Source: Enterosoma sp964427595 (GTDB taxonomy: Bacteria > Bacillota_I > Bacilli_A > RFN20 > CAG-288). Taken from it: DNA of 64,000 bases. Position numbers and translations under genes: made by a program. This document shows, piece by piece, positions 8,024-17,534 of the stretch (position 1 is its first letter; every line of letters begins with the position of its first letter). The stretch spans positions 1-64,000 of the forward strand of contig CAYRUQ010000001.1 in assembly GCA_964427595.1 (NCBI GenBank), read 5' to 3'. Under the pieces are notes generated by a model that ran no database searches, was not told the origin of the DNA, and was given only the letters and a program-made list of their open reading frames with translations.

Positions 8024-8836
8024 TTAAGCCTCTTCAGCAGTATCGGTAGTGGTTGTTTGATCTGAACTCACTTCTGTTTTTTCTTCAACCACCTGTACTA
8101 ATTGAGTTTGTGTATTTTGACGTTTTCTATTCTTTTTACGATCTTCTTTTTTGAGATCATTGATATCAACCACTTTGACATCAGTATTCATAACTTCATC
8201 AGAAGTGTTATAAGTCTCTTCTTTAGTGACTTCTTGTTCAAGTAGCATCTCATTGGTGTTTTTCACCTTCTTAAGAAGGTTGACGATACATCCGATACCA
8301 GCGACGATAAGGATACCGCCGACGATGATGATCATGATCTTTTGAATCTGTTCTGCTTGAGTGATATGAAAATAGAGATAAACAGAAGCTAACGCTACTA
8401 AGAAAGCGGATAAGATGAAGTCAAGAACGCTTGTTCTAACATTCTTCTTAGAATCTTTAAACACACCTAAATGATCGATTCCGTTGAGGATGAACATGAC
8501 ACTGATCACATACATACAAGTGATTAAGAAAATTGAGATTATCTGCTGTAATAAATCCGGCAAATAGAAGAGAACGACCGCAAAGCCGATAGAGACGGTT
8601 CCGGTTGCGACATCCTGACATAAAGCGGAACGAAAAAGAAGATAACCAGAGACGATATTCATCGTTCCAAAAACGACCAAAATAACACCGAGAGCATAAC
8701 TTAAAGAATTGCTAACTCCATCAGAAAAATAACCGATGATAGCTAATAGTGCACCTAAAACAATCAGTATGATATATTCAATGATTTTTATCCATTTATA
8801 AACGGTTATATTCTCACTATTAATTTCTGTTCTCAC
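8024..8836 (-). CDS. Multi-spanning membrane protein, DUF308/HdeD-like
   Basis: The 270-residue product has about six hydrophobic segments between residues 15 and 190, arranged as short glycine-containing repeats (for example ALGVILVVFGTMNIVSGYLL and IIVGGILIVAGIGCIVNLL). This pattern resembles DUF308/HdeD-type proteins. A polar, basic then threonine-rich cytoplasmic tail follows from about residue 195. It starts with GTG, with GAGG nine bases upstream. It is the first gene of a two-gene unit with pdxY. The function is unknown. Confidence 0.7.
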   Translation of the reverse strand: MRTEINSENITVYKWIKIIEYIILIVLGALLAIIGYFSDGVSNSLSYALGVILVVFGTMNIVSGYLLFRSALCQDVATGTVSIGFAVVLFYLPDLLQQIISIFLITCMYVISVMFILNGIDHLGVFKDSKKNVRTSVLDFILSAFLVALASVYLYFHITQAEQIQKIMIIIVGGILIVAGIGCIVNLLKKVKNTNEMLLEQEVTKEETYNTSDEVMNTDVKVVDINDLKKEDRKKNRKRQNTQTQLVQVVEEKTEVSSDQTTTTDTAEEA

Positions 8837-8931
8837 CTTAAAATCCTCGCTCGAAAATTATACCATTGAACCCTCAGAATTACTTTCTTTACTAGACAAA
8901 TGCTAGTTGTTTTTAAATTAAAAACGCTTAA

Positions 8932-9672
8932 TTAACTTCTTCTCGTTATCGAATAAAAACGAAATTTTTTTCTTAATACCGAAGCGACAATAGTCCCACC
9001 AACAACCAAAACGCCCATAATGATTAAAACAATTCCGTTTACCACGCTGATATCATAATTTTCATAAATCATGATTCCTGATACCATTCCGATTGTTATT
9101 TCAAGGATGCCAATAATAAGTAAAAAGCCACCCAATAGAATTTCATAAGTTGGCTTGTGATTTATTTGATTTTTACCAAAGTTAGAAACAAATGAGATGA
9201 AAATTTGAATAAAAGCAAACAAAACAGCAATTGCTAAAATAGCTATTAGTGCCATGCAAATGACGGAAGGAGCATAGGTTGAAATAAAATTGTTCCATGT
9301 GCTTGTAGAGTAATAGAAATACTGTGTAGCATAACTAAACAGAATGTCACTATACGAACTGATTCCAAAAGCCATCGTATATGATCCTGTCGTTACAGAA
9401 AACATCGTTTTAGAAAGAAATGAAATACCAATCAAAACAAAAAGCAAAAGCACTATGTTGGAGATAGTGTGGAAAAGAAAGCCTTTAAGATTAGGAATGC
9501 CTCTATTCAATCTATCAAAAACAATCACGCCAACTAATAAGATTGCTCCCAACACGATACCAGTAATCGTCACTCCAGATAACGAATACCAAAAAGAAAT
9601 CACAGAATCATAGCTAATCACCATAGAGGTGCTCACATTTAATTTAAAAAGAATGACACTAGCTAAAAACAC
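8932..9672 (-). CDS. Multi-spanning membrane protein of unknown function
   Basis: The 246-residue product has about six transmembrane segments. The last two (LLGGFLLIIGILEITIGMV and GIVLIIMGVLVVGGTIVA) end in a basic tail. No family is recognised. The GTG start overlaps the zinc-ribbon gene upstream by ten bases in another frame, so the two are coupled. The overlap could also mean that a single longer protein has been split by a frameshift, because zinc-ribbon proteins with several membrane spans are common. Confidence 0.6.
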   Translation of the reverse strand: MFLASVILFKLNVSTSMVISYDSVISFWYSLSGVTITGIVLGAILLVGVIVFDRLNRGIPNLKGFLFHTISNIVLLLFVLIGISFLSKTMFSVTTGSYTMAFGISSYSDILFSYATQYFYYSTSTWNNFISTYAPSVICMALIAILAIAVLFAFIQIFISFVSNFGKNQINHKPTYEILLGGFLLIIGILEITIGMVSGIMIYENYDISVVNGIVLIIMGVLVVGGTIVASVLRKKFRFYSITRRS

Positions 9673-10292
9673 TGCATATGCTCTAGCTGCATATTTGGTG
9701 ATGTTTTTTCGTCAGATTGTAAATACCGATAAATACCTAACCCGCCAATAATAGTAGTAACTATGATAGCTATCAAACTCAAACAAACAGAGATGGTTCC
9801 AATAACCGGCCCTATATACCCATATTTCATAAGTGCGTTTGTTACACCCGATTCAAAAAGAGCAGTATATGCTTCACCGAAGAAGTAATAAATATAGATA
9901 TCTACCCCGGTTGAAATGCTAACCCCAGAAGCAGAGGTGGTTGCATTTACCGAAATTAAGAAAAAGAACAAGACACTGAGAAAAATAACAGCACAAGATA
10001 ATCCAAACGACACCCACGAAAAGACTGTACTTTCTTTTCTAATTGAAGCCATACGTGGCAATGTGGGTGAGGTCTTTATTGGCTCTATAACTCTTTGATT
10101 TTCTTCAACAGTTAAAGTTCTATTTTGTTGTGTTACTTCCAAATTGCTTCCGCAATAAACACAGAACTTACCATCTCCTGGCGTATTTTTATGACAAGCT
10201 GAACAGACAATTGTACCATCTAATCTACAACCGCAATTTTTACAGAAGATTGCATCTCTAGGATTATCTGTATAACATGCTGGACACTTCAC
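9663..10292 (-). CDS. Double zinc-ribbon membrane protein
   Basis: The N-terminus carries two four-cysteine zinc ribbons: CPAC-x12-CKNC and CSAC-x11-CVYC, within residues 3-48. A linker follows, then hydrophobic segments near residues 90-115 and 155-190. The architecture is a cytoplasmic double zinc ribbon tethered to the membrane, often linked to protein or nucleic-acid binding, but no specific function can be assigned. The start is GTG, with GGGGGA seven bases upstream; the nearby ATG leads to an immediate stop. A C9 tract lies about 120 bases upstream. Confidence 0.7.
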   Translation of the reverse strand: MKCPACYTDNPRDAIFCKNCGCRLDGTIVCSACHKNTPGDGKFCVYCGSNLEVTQQNRTLTVEENQRVIEPIKTSPTLPRMASIRKESTVFSWVSFGLSCAVIFLSVLFFFLISVNATTSASGVSISTGVDIYIYYFFGEAYTALFESGVTNALMKYGYIGPVIGTISVCLSLIAIIVTTIIGGLGIYRYLQSDEKTSPNMQLEHMQCF

Positions 10293-10414
10293 AATTGCAT
10301 CCCCCTATTAGTTGTTATTAACTAATTTTAATTCTGGTGGCTTTAAAAAGAAAAGATAATTGTCCTATAAATTGATGTGGTCATTTTTGGATTATCAATT
10401 ACTAATGTTCTACT

Positions 10415-10431
10415 CCCCCCCCCTTTTTTTT
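10415..10431. repeat. C9-T8 homopolymer tracts in intergenic region
   Basis: Nine C (10415-10423) run directly into eight T. On the minus strand this is A8-G9, about 120 bases upstream of the zinc-ribbon gene. It is the longest G/C homopolymer in the window. I could not fit a convincing -35 and -10 pair around it, unlike the two other poly-G tracts. It could be a slippage-prone element or an assembly-prone site. Confidence 0.5.
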
Positions 10432-10465
10432 CTAGAGAAGTGGTTGTCTTTATTTATATTTTTAA

Positions 10466-10507
10466 CCAAAAGAAAAGGACAGCCTCAGCACGAAGCTAAG
10501 ACTGTCC
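10466..10507 (-). terminator. Intrinsic terminator of the lipoprotein operon
   Basis: On the minus strand GGACAG-T-CTTAGC pairs with GCTGAG-G-CTGTCC around a TTCG-type loop (10477-10507) and is followed by TTTTCTTTT. It lies 22 bases after the stop of the 961-residue lipoprotein. Confidence 0.9.
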
Positions 10508-10529
10508 ATATAGCAAGGAGAACTACAAA

Positions 10530-13415
10530 CTAAACGTAGAATGTAACCAACACGCCTTCAGCAGGCATTGTAAACTGAACACAGTTATTGGTGCCATAAC
10601 CATAAGTTAATTGTGTTTCTTCAATAATTTCACCATTCTTAGATTCCACTTTGACATAACAAGATGCACCATATCCTAAGCTAGCGGCCGCATATACAGT
10701 TGAACCTTCGTCAACAGAGGATCCAGAGGCAAGTCCATAACTAGAAGCCCCCCATACGACATTGTAGTTTGTACCGACAAGACAAGTATAAGAAGTCTGA
10801 TTGTCAATCGTGACTGTTCCATCTACAAGGCTTGCAAGAGGATCATCTGATGCTTGCTCATCTGTGGGGGTAGTAAATGTGATTATCACAGCATCAGCAG
10901 GCATCGTGAAGCTTGTATAGCGACCATAACTGCCTGAATAAGATAACTCCTTCTCAAGGATTATTTCATTTGCGGTTTCGACGGTAACATTAACAGCACC
11001 ATCATCGTATCCTAAGTTTGCGTAAACATAAACGGTTGTATTCTCAGTAACAGAAGAGCCTGATGCAAGTGCCGCACCTGTGTTTCCGTATATGAGACTT
11101 GAAGCTGTTCCAAATACACAAGTATAACTAGTTTCGTTGTATACCGTGATTGTTCCGGGTTCAAGGTTGGCAAAACGATCATCTGATGCTTGCTCACTTG
11201 CGGTGATAGTAACGGTAGTATCAGCAGCGGCAGTAAATGTATACCAGCCATCAGCATCTGCTTCTAAAGTTGTATCTCCATAAGTGACAGAATCAAGGCC
11301 ATAACCATCTTCAACATCGAAGGTAAAGGAAATCTCAGTTCCGACATTAACTGTCTCATCAGCAGTTAATTCATCACCCCATTCATCAACGATCTTAAGG
11401 TTGATATATCCTGTGCCTGTAAAGTTAAGAGTAGTAGTTGAACTAGTCTCTGTTACAACATTGATGAGTACATTGCTATTAGGCATGGTGAAGCTATACC
11501 AACCACTACCTTCATCGGCAACATCAGGACCGCTGGTATAAACAAGATCGATAGCATAACCGAGTTCAGGTTTAATTCTGAATCTAACAGTCTCACCAAC
11601 CGCAGCTTTAGTATCGGGTTCTTCTAAAACGGTGTAATAGTAACCTCTATCATCATCAAAGCTGATTGTGTGTTTAGTTGAAACATCGAAAGTGAATTCA
11701 CCTGTATCAATGACAATAGCTTTAAAGACTTTATCTTTTTCACTGTGTGCACTAGTAGTTACATCCGTAGCTTTAACATCGCCAAGTAAGACAGAATCAA
11801 GTCGGTAGTTTTCTTCATCAAAGTTAAAGTGAATCAAGACTTCAGCACCGGTGACTGTCTGAGTGATTTCTTCGCCTTCAGTGTTAGTGATGACAACATC
11901 ACTGACACCAACAGCTTCTTGATAAGTAAGTGCGATGATAGAAAGAGTCTCGATAGTAACTACAGCACCGCCCTCAGGCATAGTGAAACTTAAACTTCCA
12001 GTTTCAGTATCGAATGTAGAAGCGACTGGAGCTCCATTTGTATCAGCAACGGTTGCTCCATTAAGAAGATATCCATCATCAGCAACAGCTGTTAAGTTGA
12101 CAGTTGAGCCAACTGTAATACCAGTAGTTTGACCAGTTAAAGTGGCATGTGATCCTTCAGCTAAAGTGATATCAGCAACACCAGTGTATTCAGAGGTGAT
12201 GTTGATAGTGACTGCAGTAGCATCAGTAAATTCAATAGTATAGGCGTTTCCGTTTTGAGTAATAGTAGCTTGATCAGATGTAACAGTAGGAAGATAACCA
12301 GATTCAGGGACAACAAAGAGTGTCACACCACTATTATATTTTTGACCAGAAGTGATGCCATAGTACTGATAATGTCCTGCTCCACTCTCGTTGATGGTTA
12401 TTGTGGCTCCATCATTAGCAGTGAAAGCCCAAGAAGAAAGTGTGATATCAACATCAGCATCAGGCATGATGAACGAAACTTTATATTCCTGTGCATTATC
12501 TAAGTACTCAGTTTCTTCACTGCTAGTCTTAGCAATAGTAGAAGCAACAGGATCACCATTTTCGTCAGTAACTTCAGCACGATAATCTAAACCATCTGCT
12601 CCATTGAAAGTGAAAGTGACTTCATCTCTTTCAAGTAAAGTCGCTCCTGCTTCAATAGAAACATCGGTGATGTTGTCAGGATCAATGACAGTCAAAGATG
12701 CCAGTTTATGTTCATTAGGAACAAACTCAGCAGCGACATTTAAAGTCACGCTTGAAGCAGGCATTGTGAAAGAGTAACTTACTCCGTATTTAAGAGTAGT
12801 TAAAGACCCATTATCAAGGCTGATTGAACTGAACGTATATCTATCAGCGATAGTGATAGTGACCATAACTGTACTTCCAGCTAATGTTGAAGTCACTTCT
12901 GTTCCGTTGACGGCCAACACAACACTTTCAACGCCTTCAGTTGTGATGACATCAATACCATAAGTGGGTTTAGCAGAAGTAGTCGCTACAACTTCAACAG
13001 CGCTAGCTGGCATAGTGAAGTGATATTGACCCGCTGTTTGAGAGATAGTGACTTGTTCAGAAGTGAAGGAGACTAATTCATATTCAGAATCTAAGGTATA
13101 GGAGATGACGACGATTGAACCTTCAGTTGCACTAGTGACAGTCTCACCACCAACTGTGAAAGTCGCAGTGATACCTTCATCTAAAGTGAAACTTAAATCA
13201 TAGAAAACCTCTTCAGGTTCAGCTGAAGATTTGTCTTCAGCTGAACTACTAGAGGAACTATCAACTGTTGAAGAAACAGTAGAAGAATCGGTAGTTGAAG
13301 AAGTTGTGCTTGATGTCGGACTAGAAGAAGTATCGCTTGTTCCAGAGCAGGCAGTAGCAAGACCTAAGGTTAAAAGCAAACAAGCGAGTAATGAGAATTT
13401 ACCTTTGTTTTTCAT
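10530..13415 (-). CDS. Large repeat-containing surface lipoprotein
   Basis: A 961-residue lipoprotein. The signal peptide ends in the lipobox LATAC (Cys 23), followed by a Ser/Thr-rich linker to about residue 65. The rest is a chain of about ten beta-rich modules of 70-110 residues, most ending in an FTMP motif (YHFTMPASAVEV, YSFTMPASSVTL, FIMPDADVDI, SFTMPEGGAV, YSFTMPNSNV, SFTMPADAVI, QFTMPAEGVL). This matches divergent InlB B-repeat (Flg_new_2-like) domains, usually extracellular stalks or adhesins. The last two modules are close copies, each introduced by EQASDD. It is the third gene of the lipoprotein operon, 24 bases after its neighbour, and has GGAGG nine bases before the ATG. Confidence 0.85.
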   Translation of the reverse strand: MKNKGKFSLLACLLLTLGLATACSGTSDTSSSPTSSTTSSTTDSSTVSSTVDSSSSSSAEDKSSAEPEEVFYDLSFTLDEGITATFTVGGETVTSATEGSIVVISYTLDSEYELVSFTSEQVTISQTAGQYHFTMPASAVEVVATTSAKPTYGIDVITTEGVESVVLAVNGTEVTSTLAGSTVMVTITIADRYTFSSISLDNGSLTTLKYGVSYSFTMPASSVTLNVAAEFVPNEHKLASLTVIDPDNITDVSIEAGATLLERDEVTFTFNGADGLDYRAEVTDENGDPVASTIAKTSSEETEYLDNAQEYKVSFIMPDADVDITLSSWAFTANDGATITINESGAGHYQYYGITSGQKYNSGVTLFVVPESGYLPTVTSDQATITQNGNAYTIEFTDATAVTINITSEYTGVADITLAEGSHATLTGQTTGITVGSTVNLTAVADDGYLLNGATVADTNGAPVASTFDTETGSLSFTMPEGGAVVTIETLSIIALTYQEAVGVSDVVITNTEGEEITQTVTGAEVLIHFNFDEENYRLDSVLLGDVKATDVTTSAHSEKDKVFKAIVIDTGEFTFDVSTKHTISFDDDRGYYYTVLEEPDTKAAVGETVRFRIKPELGYAIDLVYTSGPDVADEGSGWYSFTMPNSNVLINVVTETSSTTTLNFTGTGYINLKIVDEWGDELTADETVNVGTEISFTFDVEDGYGLDSVTYGDTTLEADADGWYTFTAAADTTVTITASEQASDDRFANLEPGTITVYNETSYTCVFGTASSLIYGNTGAALASGSSVTENTTVYVYANLGYDDGAVNVTVETANEIILEKELSYSGSYGRYTSFTMPADAVIITFTTPTDEQASDDPLASLVDGTVTIDNQTSYTCLVGTNYNVVWGASSYGLASGSSVDEGSTVYAAASLGYGASCYVKVESKNGEIIEETQLTYGYGTNNCVQFTMPAEGVLVTFYV

Positions 13416-13439
13416 TTATCATTTCCTCCGCACTATTCC

Positions 13440-15683
13440 TTATAGGAAGAACATAAGTTGAAGACTGTTGTAATAAGTGTTGGTACTGATAGTGAGATTT
13501 ATATTGTCTTTCACATATCTACCAAATCCATCATCTTCTCGACTTGTCGTACAATTGAATCCTGCTTCTATGAGCATATCACCATAGGTATTACCAAACT
13601 CAGCCATGTCAGCTTTTGAAGAGAAATACTCAGCAACAGGTAAGTAAATGGTAGAGAGATTACTTTCATACCAATCACCCCAGGGATGATCTTCGTCATA
13701 GTAGAAAGGAATGACTTCATCAGGATCGATATCGAATTTAGTAGCAAGAGCATCATAGAAACCGGTATTGAATTCAGACCATTTAGTAATTGCAGAAGAA
13801 GAGAAGTCCTCATATGTGCTTAAGTCATAGGAAGCTTGAGTTATTCCGATGTTGGTGATAGTAGTAGTAGCTGTTCCTTGGAATGAATAGATGTCATACC
13901 AATCGTAAGAGATGACAACACTGTCAGTGTTGATCGTGATATCAAGACTTCCATCAACGATATAATCGATATAGTAATCATCGATGATAGCATCCGCTGC
14001 TAAACGATAGGCGTAATCATAAAGGCTATAGATGTCTCTGAGCGTGTAGGTTGAAGAACCATAAATGCTGAATAAATCAGCAGAGATATCGAAGGCAGGA
14101 AGAACATCATCGAGAGTCTGACCTTCAATCGGATAACCATTTCTACCTTTTAAAGTAGCGGTTCCGTCACTACCAACATTGACATCGAAGAGAGTTAATC
14201 CGTTATCAGTCTCAAGATAACCATAAGGATATCCACCCTCTTCAGTGATGATCACACCATTTCCAAAAGCTTCATAAGTAGCATTAACATTGGAATACCA
14301 GTTGTGAGTGATCTCAATATTAGCTGTGTAGTTGTGATTTTGAAGACTCTTAAGAACCCAATCTAAACTGCTGGTATCAAAGCTGGCAGTGATAGGTTGA
14401 ACAGCGCTGATTTCATCGTAAGAGACTGTCTCTAAACTGACGTGCTCATAATACTCGGTGGTCGAACCATTCATCGTACCAGTGTGAGTGGAATAAAGAT
14501 CGATACCACTGACATCTCCAGCAGCATCAACATTGATGTAGAGATAATCGACAGGTGCTGAATAACGAGTGAAGTATAAAGTGAAGTATTGAGAAAGAGT
14601 GTCCTCTTTGATGTTAAGAAGGAATCTATCATCATCAACTCTTTCAAAGTCACTTTCAGTGACGTCTTCAAACGGGTTGTAGTAATTATCATAGAAATCG
14701 GTACCGGTGTCAGTTAAAACAACTTCGTTTGAATAGTTCAAAACGGCAGAGTAGGCGTTTCCGTCACTGCCTCTTCTATAATCAACATGATTCTTTTCAG
14801 TACCATCATCAGCGAAGCAAGAATCTAAGAAATATTGATCACTAGAGACATAAAGCTCCTGATCGAAGATAGTCTCATCATAGAAGCTTCCTCCCCACCA
14901 ACGAGCGACAGTATAAGTGCCCTTGAAGGCGATACCATCTTGAAGTTGATAGAGAATATTACTAAGAACGCTATTTTCACTCTTAGTTGTAACATCAAGA
15001 CTGACAGCATCTGATGCATAAAGATCATCATGAGCTTTGATTCTGACTTCAACAGTGTGATCTTCGTTTTCAGAAAGACCAGTGAAGGTGTTGGAATCTT
15101 GCCACTGACCTCCGTCGATTCTATATTCACCATTTTCAACTTCAGTGACGACGACTTTAACATCGCTGGAAGCGAAAGTGACTTCTTCAGTCAAGACGCT
15201 CTTGAAGAGAGGTTCAACCAGTAAACCACCTTCTTCCATCTCAACTTGGATGATACCATCTCCATTTAAACCTAAATGTTCGACTCCGTTGACTTTAACA
15301 CCAGCGGAGAGAACTCCATCTTCAGCTGTGCAGGTGACAGAGATGTTGATAGTTTCTCCAGCTTTAGCGATATCAGCGTCAACAGTGGCATAACCATATC
15401 TAGAAGTTAAGATAGTGACACCATAATTGTTGTTAGTAGTAGGAGTCTCAGGACTTGAAGAAGAGTCTTGATCAGGAGAAGAACTAGAATCAGTTACTGA
15501 AGAGTCATCAGCGGAAGAAGAATCTGAAGAAGTGGTAGTAGAAGAGTCGGTGACAGTGCCAGTTTGAACACTGCTATTATTTGTCGAACTATCAGGTGTC
15601 GTAGAACTAGACTCGCTAGAGGTGCAAGAAGTCAAAAGAAGAGCTAAAGCACCCAAAGCGAGAAATAAATTTTTCTTTTTCAT
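13440..15683 (-). CDS. Surface lipoprotein with duplicated beta-rich domain
   Basis: A 747-residue lipoprotein with lipobox LLTSC and a long Ser/Thr/Asp linker to about residue 85. A short beta domain (YGVTILTSRYGYATVDADI) and an Ig-like segment with YRIDGGQWQDSNTFTGL follow. Then come two copies of a domain of about 180 residues, beginning LSNILYQLQDGIAFKGTYT and LDWVLKSLQNHNYTANIEI. The second copy closes with TITNIGITQ, a signature shared with three other lipoproteins here. The organisation suggests a LolA/LppX-like half-barrel, but that is inference. It is the middle gene of the operon. The function is unknown. Confidence 0.75.
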   Translation of the reverse strand: MKKKNLFLALGALALLLTSCTSSESSSTTPDSSTNNSSVQTGTVTDSSTTTSSDSSSADDSSVTDSSSSPDQDSSSSPETPTTNNNYGVTILTSRYGYATVDADIAKAGETINISVTCTAEDGVLSAGVKVNGVEHLGLNGDGIIQVEMEEGGLLVEPLFKSVLTEEVTFASSDVKVVVTEVENGEYRIDGGQWQDSNTFTGLSENEDHTVEVRIKAHDDLYASDAVSLDVTTKSENSVLSNILYQLQDGIAFKGTYTVARWWGGSFYDETIFDQELYVSSDQYFLDSCFADDGTEKNHVDYRRGSDGNAYSAVLNYSNEVVLTDTGTDFYDNYYNPFEDVTESDFERVDDDRFLLNIKEDTLSQYFTLYFTRYSAPVDYLYINVDAAGDVSGIDLYSTHTGTMNGSTTEYYEHVSLETVSYDEISAVQPITASFDTSSLDWVLKSLQNHNYTANIEITHNWYSNVNATYEAFGNGVIITEEGGYPYGYLETDNGLTLFDVNVGSDGTATLKGRNGYPIEGQTLDDVLPAFDISADLFSIYGSSTYTLRDIYSLYDYAYRLAADAIIDDYYIDYIVDGSLDITINTDSVVISYDWYDIYSFQGTATTTITNIGITQASYDLSTYEDFSSSAITKWSEFNTGFYDALATKFDIDPDEVIPFYYDEDHPWGDWYESNLSTIYLPVAEYFSSKADMAEFGNTYGDMLIEAGFNCTTSREDDGFGRYVKDNINLTISTNTYYNSLQLMFFL

Positions 15684-15702
15684 TGTCGATGTCCTCTCTT
15701 TC

Positions 15703-17478
15703 TCATACTTCTGTTAAAGCGTAGTCACTATAAGGGAACTCTGCTGTTCCAACAGATACATCAACAGTGACTGTTCCATAGGTACCAGAACTAGAATCAG
15801 TGTATGTGTAGGTGAAAACAGCGCCCTCATCAGTTAAGACGATGTCGAGAGAATCATCATCGATATATAAAGCTTGAGAGGTGTTTTGAGCTAAGACATC
15901 AGGAAGGGTGTAATCAGCATAGTTATAGAAGAGTGAACTATTTCTTAAGTGATAGGAATTTGTGCCGGTGACTTCAAAGACTTCCGGAGCAAAATCAAAG
16001 GTAGGTGAATAAAGGGAAAGCGTGACATTTTGAAGCGGATAACCACTTGAATACTCAAGAGTTTGATCAGTTTTATTGACAGTGAAACGATAGAACCCAT
16101 TCTCGTTTTGTAACATACCGGTCTCAGTACCATCAGAGAGGATCTCAAGAGCGGTATCAGGAGTGACGATCAATGTCGTTTCTTCAGCTGTTCCATTAGC
16201 GGGTTTGACAGTGATTTTAGAGACATAATTGCCCTCAGCTAAACCATCGAAGAGCTCTTGTAAAGCTTCGTGCTCAGGTTCCGTCTCATAAGGAGATTCA
16301 ACATCTCCTTCAACCTCATCGGCAGAGACAAAATCAGCATCATAAGTGATGGTGTACTTAAGACCGACTGTTGAAGTTGCGTAATAATATCCTTCTAAAT
16401 GAAGAGAAACAGGATTGTAATCATTATCAACTTCAACCACCAATTCAGAAGGAGTGATTCCAGAATCACCTAAAATCATGCTGGTAAAAATAGTAGGTGA
16501 AGTAACTCTATCGAAATCGAGTGTTAAATAACGATAATCAGAAGAGACTGAGAAATAAGTGGATAAAACTTGGGTGAATGGATTGTAGAAAGAACTAGAA
16601 AATCCATCACCGACATATTGTTCAGAAAGTGTGTTTTGACGATCAACCATGTAAAGAACGATCGTATCTGCACTTCCTTTGTAATAGGTAAGTGAATCAG
16701 TCTCACCACCAGAGGTGAGATTCATAGTGTAACGGTTTGAAGTGATAGCGACTTCTAACTCGCCGCTTCCACTTCCATAATTGGAACCATAGTAATCAGC
16801 ATTGATCGTATAGGTTCCTTTGAGAGCTAAATCATTATCGACGATATTATCTAAAGCGGTGTCATTAACAGGTGATGCTAAGATAGTCTTAGAGAAGACT
16901 TCACTATCAAGGAGAGTATCTCCGTCGCCAGGCATATAGATGCTGACGACATAAGTACGATTAGGGATGAGAGTCTCGGAGAAGTTAGGTGATTCTTGCC
17001 ACTCTCCCGAGAAGGTAGGAGTAGTCTGCCAATCGCCTTCTTCAATCTTATATAAACAACCATCAATTGCCTTGACTTTCATTGAATAATAGTCAGCGAT
17101 GACATAGAAATCAGATAGATCAGCGGCGAAGAGAGGTTGTACTGTGTTTCCTTCTTCAGCCATCGTTGTCGTAACTTGATTGTTTTCATCCAAATCAAGC
17201 GTTTCACCATTAACAACTAACTTGGCTGGTGCATACAAATCGTCGTAAGAATAAACGGTGTACGTGATCTCAGAGTCAGGTAAGGCTGAAGCCACAGAAG
17301 GGACAACATAGCCATAAGGTGACTCTTGGATGGTGGTAGGGAGATACGTCTCAGAAACGGCATCTGTGTTGTCTGCCTGTTGGTTGTCGTTGTTGTTAAC
17401 TAGGCCGGTTTGACAGCTTGTCAACGCTAGGGCAACTGTGCACAGACTAAACAGAGGTAAAAGGGATGCTTTTTTCAT
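15703..17478 (-). CDS. Surface lipoprotein, paralogue of its downstream neighbour
   Basis: A 591-residue lipoprotein with signal peptide MKKASLLPLFSLCTVALALTSC. The ATG at 17478 is chosen over one 42 bases upstream because AAGGAGAA precedes it at the right distance and the signal peptide starts there. It resembles the 13440-15683 product domain by domain: LYKIEEGDWQTTPTFSG parallels YRIDGGQWQDSNTFTG, and two copies of the domain with a GxY beginning follow (DNDLALKGTYTI, DGLAEGNYVSKI). It lacks the long serine linker of its relatives. It is the first gene of the operon, directly behind a promoter with a G7 tract in its spacer. Confidence 0.75.
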   Translation of the reverse strand: MKKASLLPLFSLCTVALALTSCQTGLVNNNDNQQADNTDAVSETYLPTTIQESPYGYVVPSVASALPDSEITYTVYSYDDLYAPAKLVVNGETLDLDENNQVTTTMAEEGNTVQPLFAADLSDFYVIADYYSMKVKAIDGCLYKIEEGDWQTTPTFSGEWQESPNFSETLIPNRTYVVSIYMPGDGDTLLDSEVFSKTILASPVNDTALDNIVDNDLALKGTYTINADYYGSNYGSGSGELEVAITSNRYTMNLTSGGETDSLTYYKGSADTIVLYMVDRQNTLSEQYVGDGFSSSFYNPFTQVLSTYFSVSSDYRYLTLDFDRVTSPTIFTSMILGDSGITPSELVVEVDNDYNPVSLHLEGYYYATSTVGLKYTITYDADFVSADEVEGDVESPYETEPEHEALQELFDGLAEGNYVSKITVKPANGTAEETTLIVTPDTALEILSDGTETGMLQNENGFYRFTVNKTDQTLEYSSGYPLQNVTLSLYSPTFDFAPEVFEVTGTNSYHLRNSSLFYNYADYTLPDVLAQNTSQALYIDDDSLDIVLTDEGAVFTYTYTDSSSGTYGTVTVDVSVGTAEFPYSDYALTEV

Positions 17479-17505
17479 TTGTAGTTCTCCTTGTGCATTG
17501 CAAAA

Positions 17506-17534
17506 AGAATACCCCCCCAATGCCCTAAAAGCAA
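17506..17534 (-). promoter_or_regulatory. Promoter with poly-G spacer, candidate phase-variable switch
   Basis: On the minus strand TTGCTT (17529-17534) is followed by exactly 17 bases and then TATTCT (17506-17511). The last seven spacer bases are G7 (17512-17518), adjoining the -10. The predicted start lies about seven bases beyond, leaving a 22-base leader with AAGGAG. Gain or loss of G residues would change the -35 to -10 distance, the established mechanism in Neisseria porA and opc. At the length seen the spacing is optimal, so the promoter is predicted to be on. Confidence 0.65.

Noticed and set aside
10750..10756. C6 run inside the 961-residue lipoprotein gene
   Set aside because: Same reason: short, in frame, and near a repeated module end.
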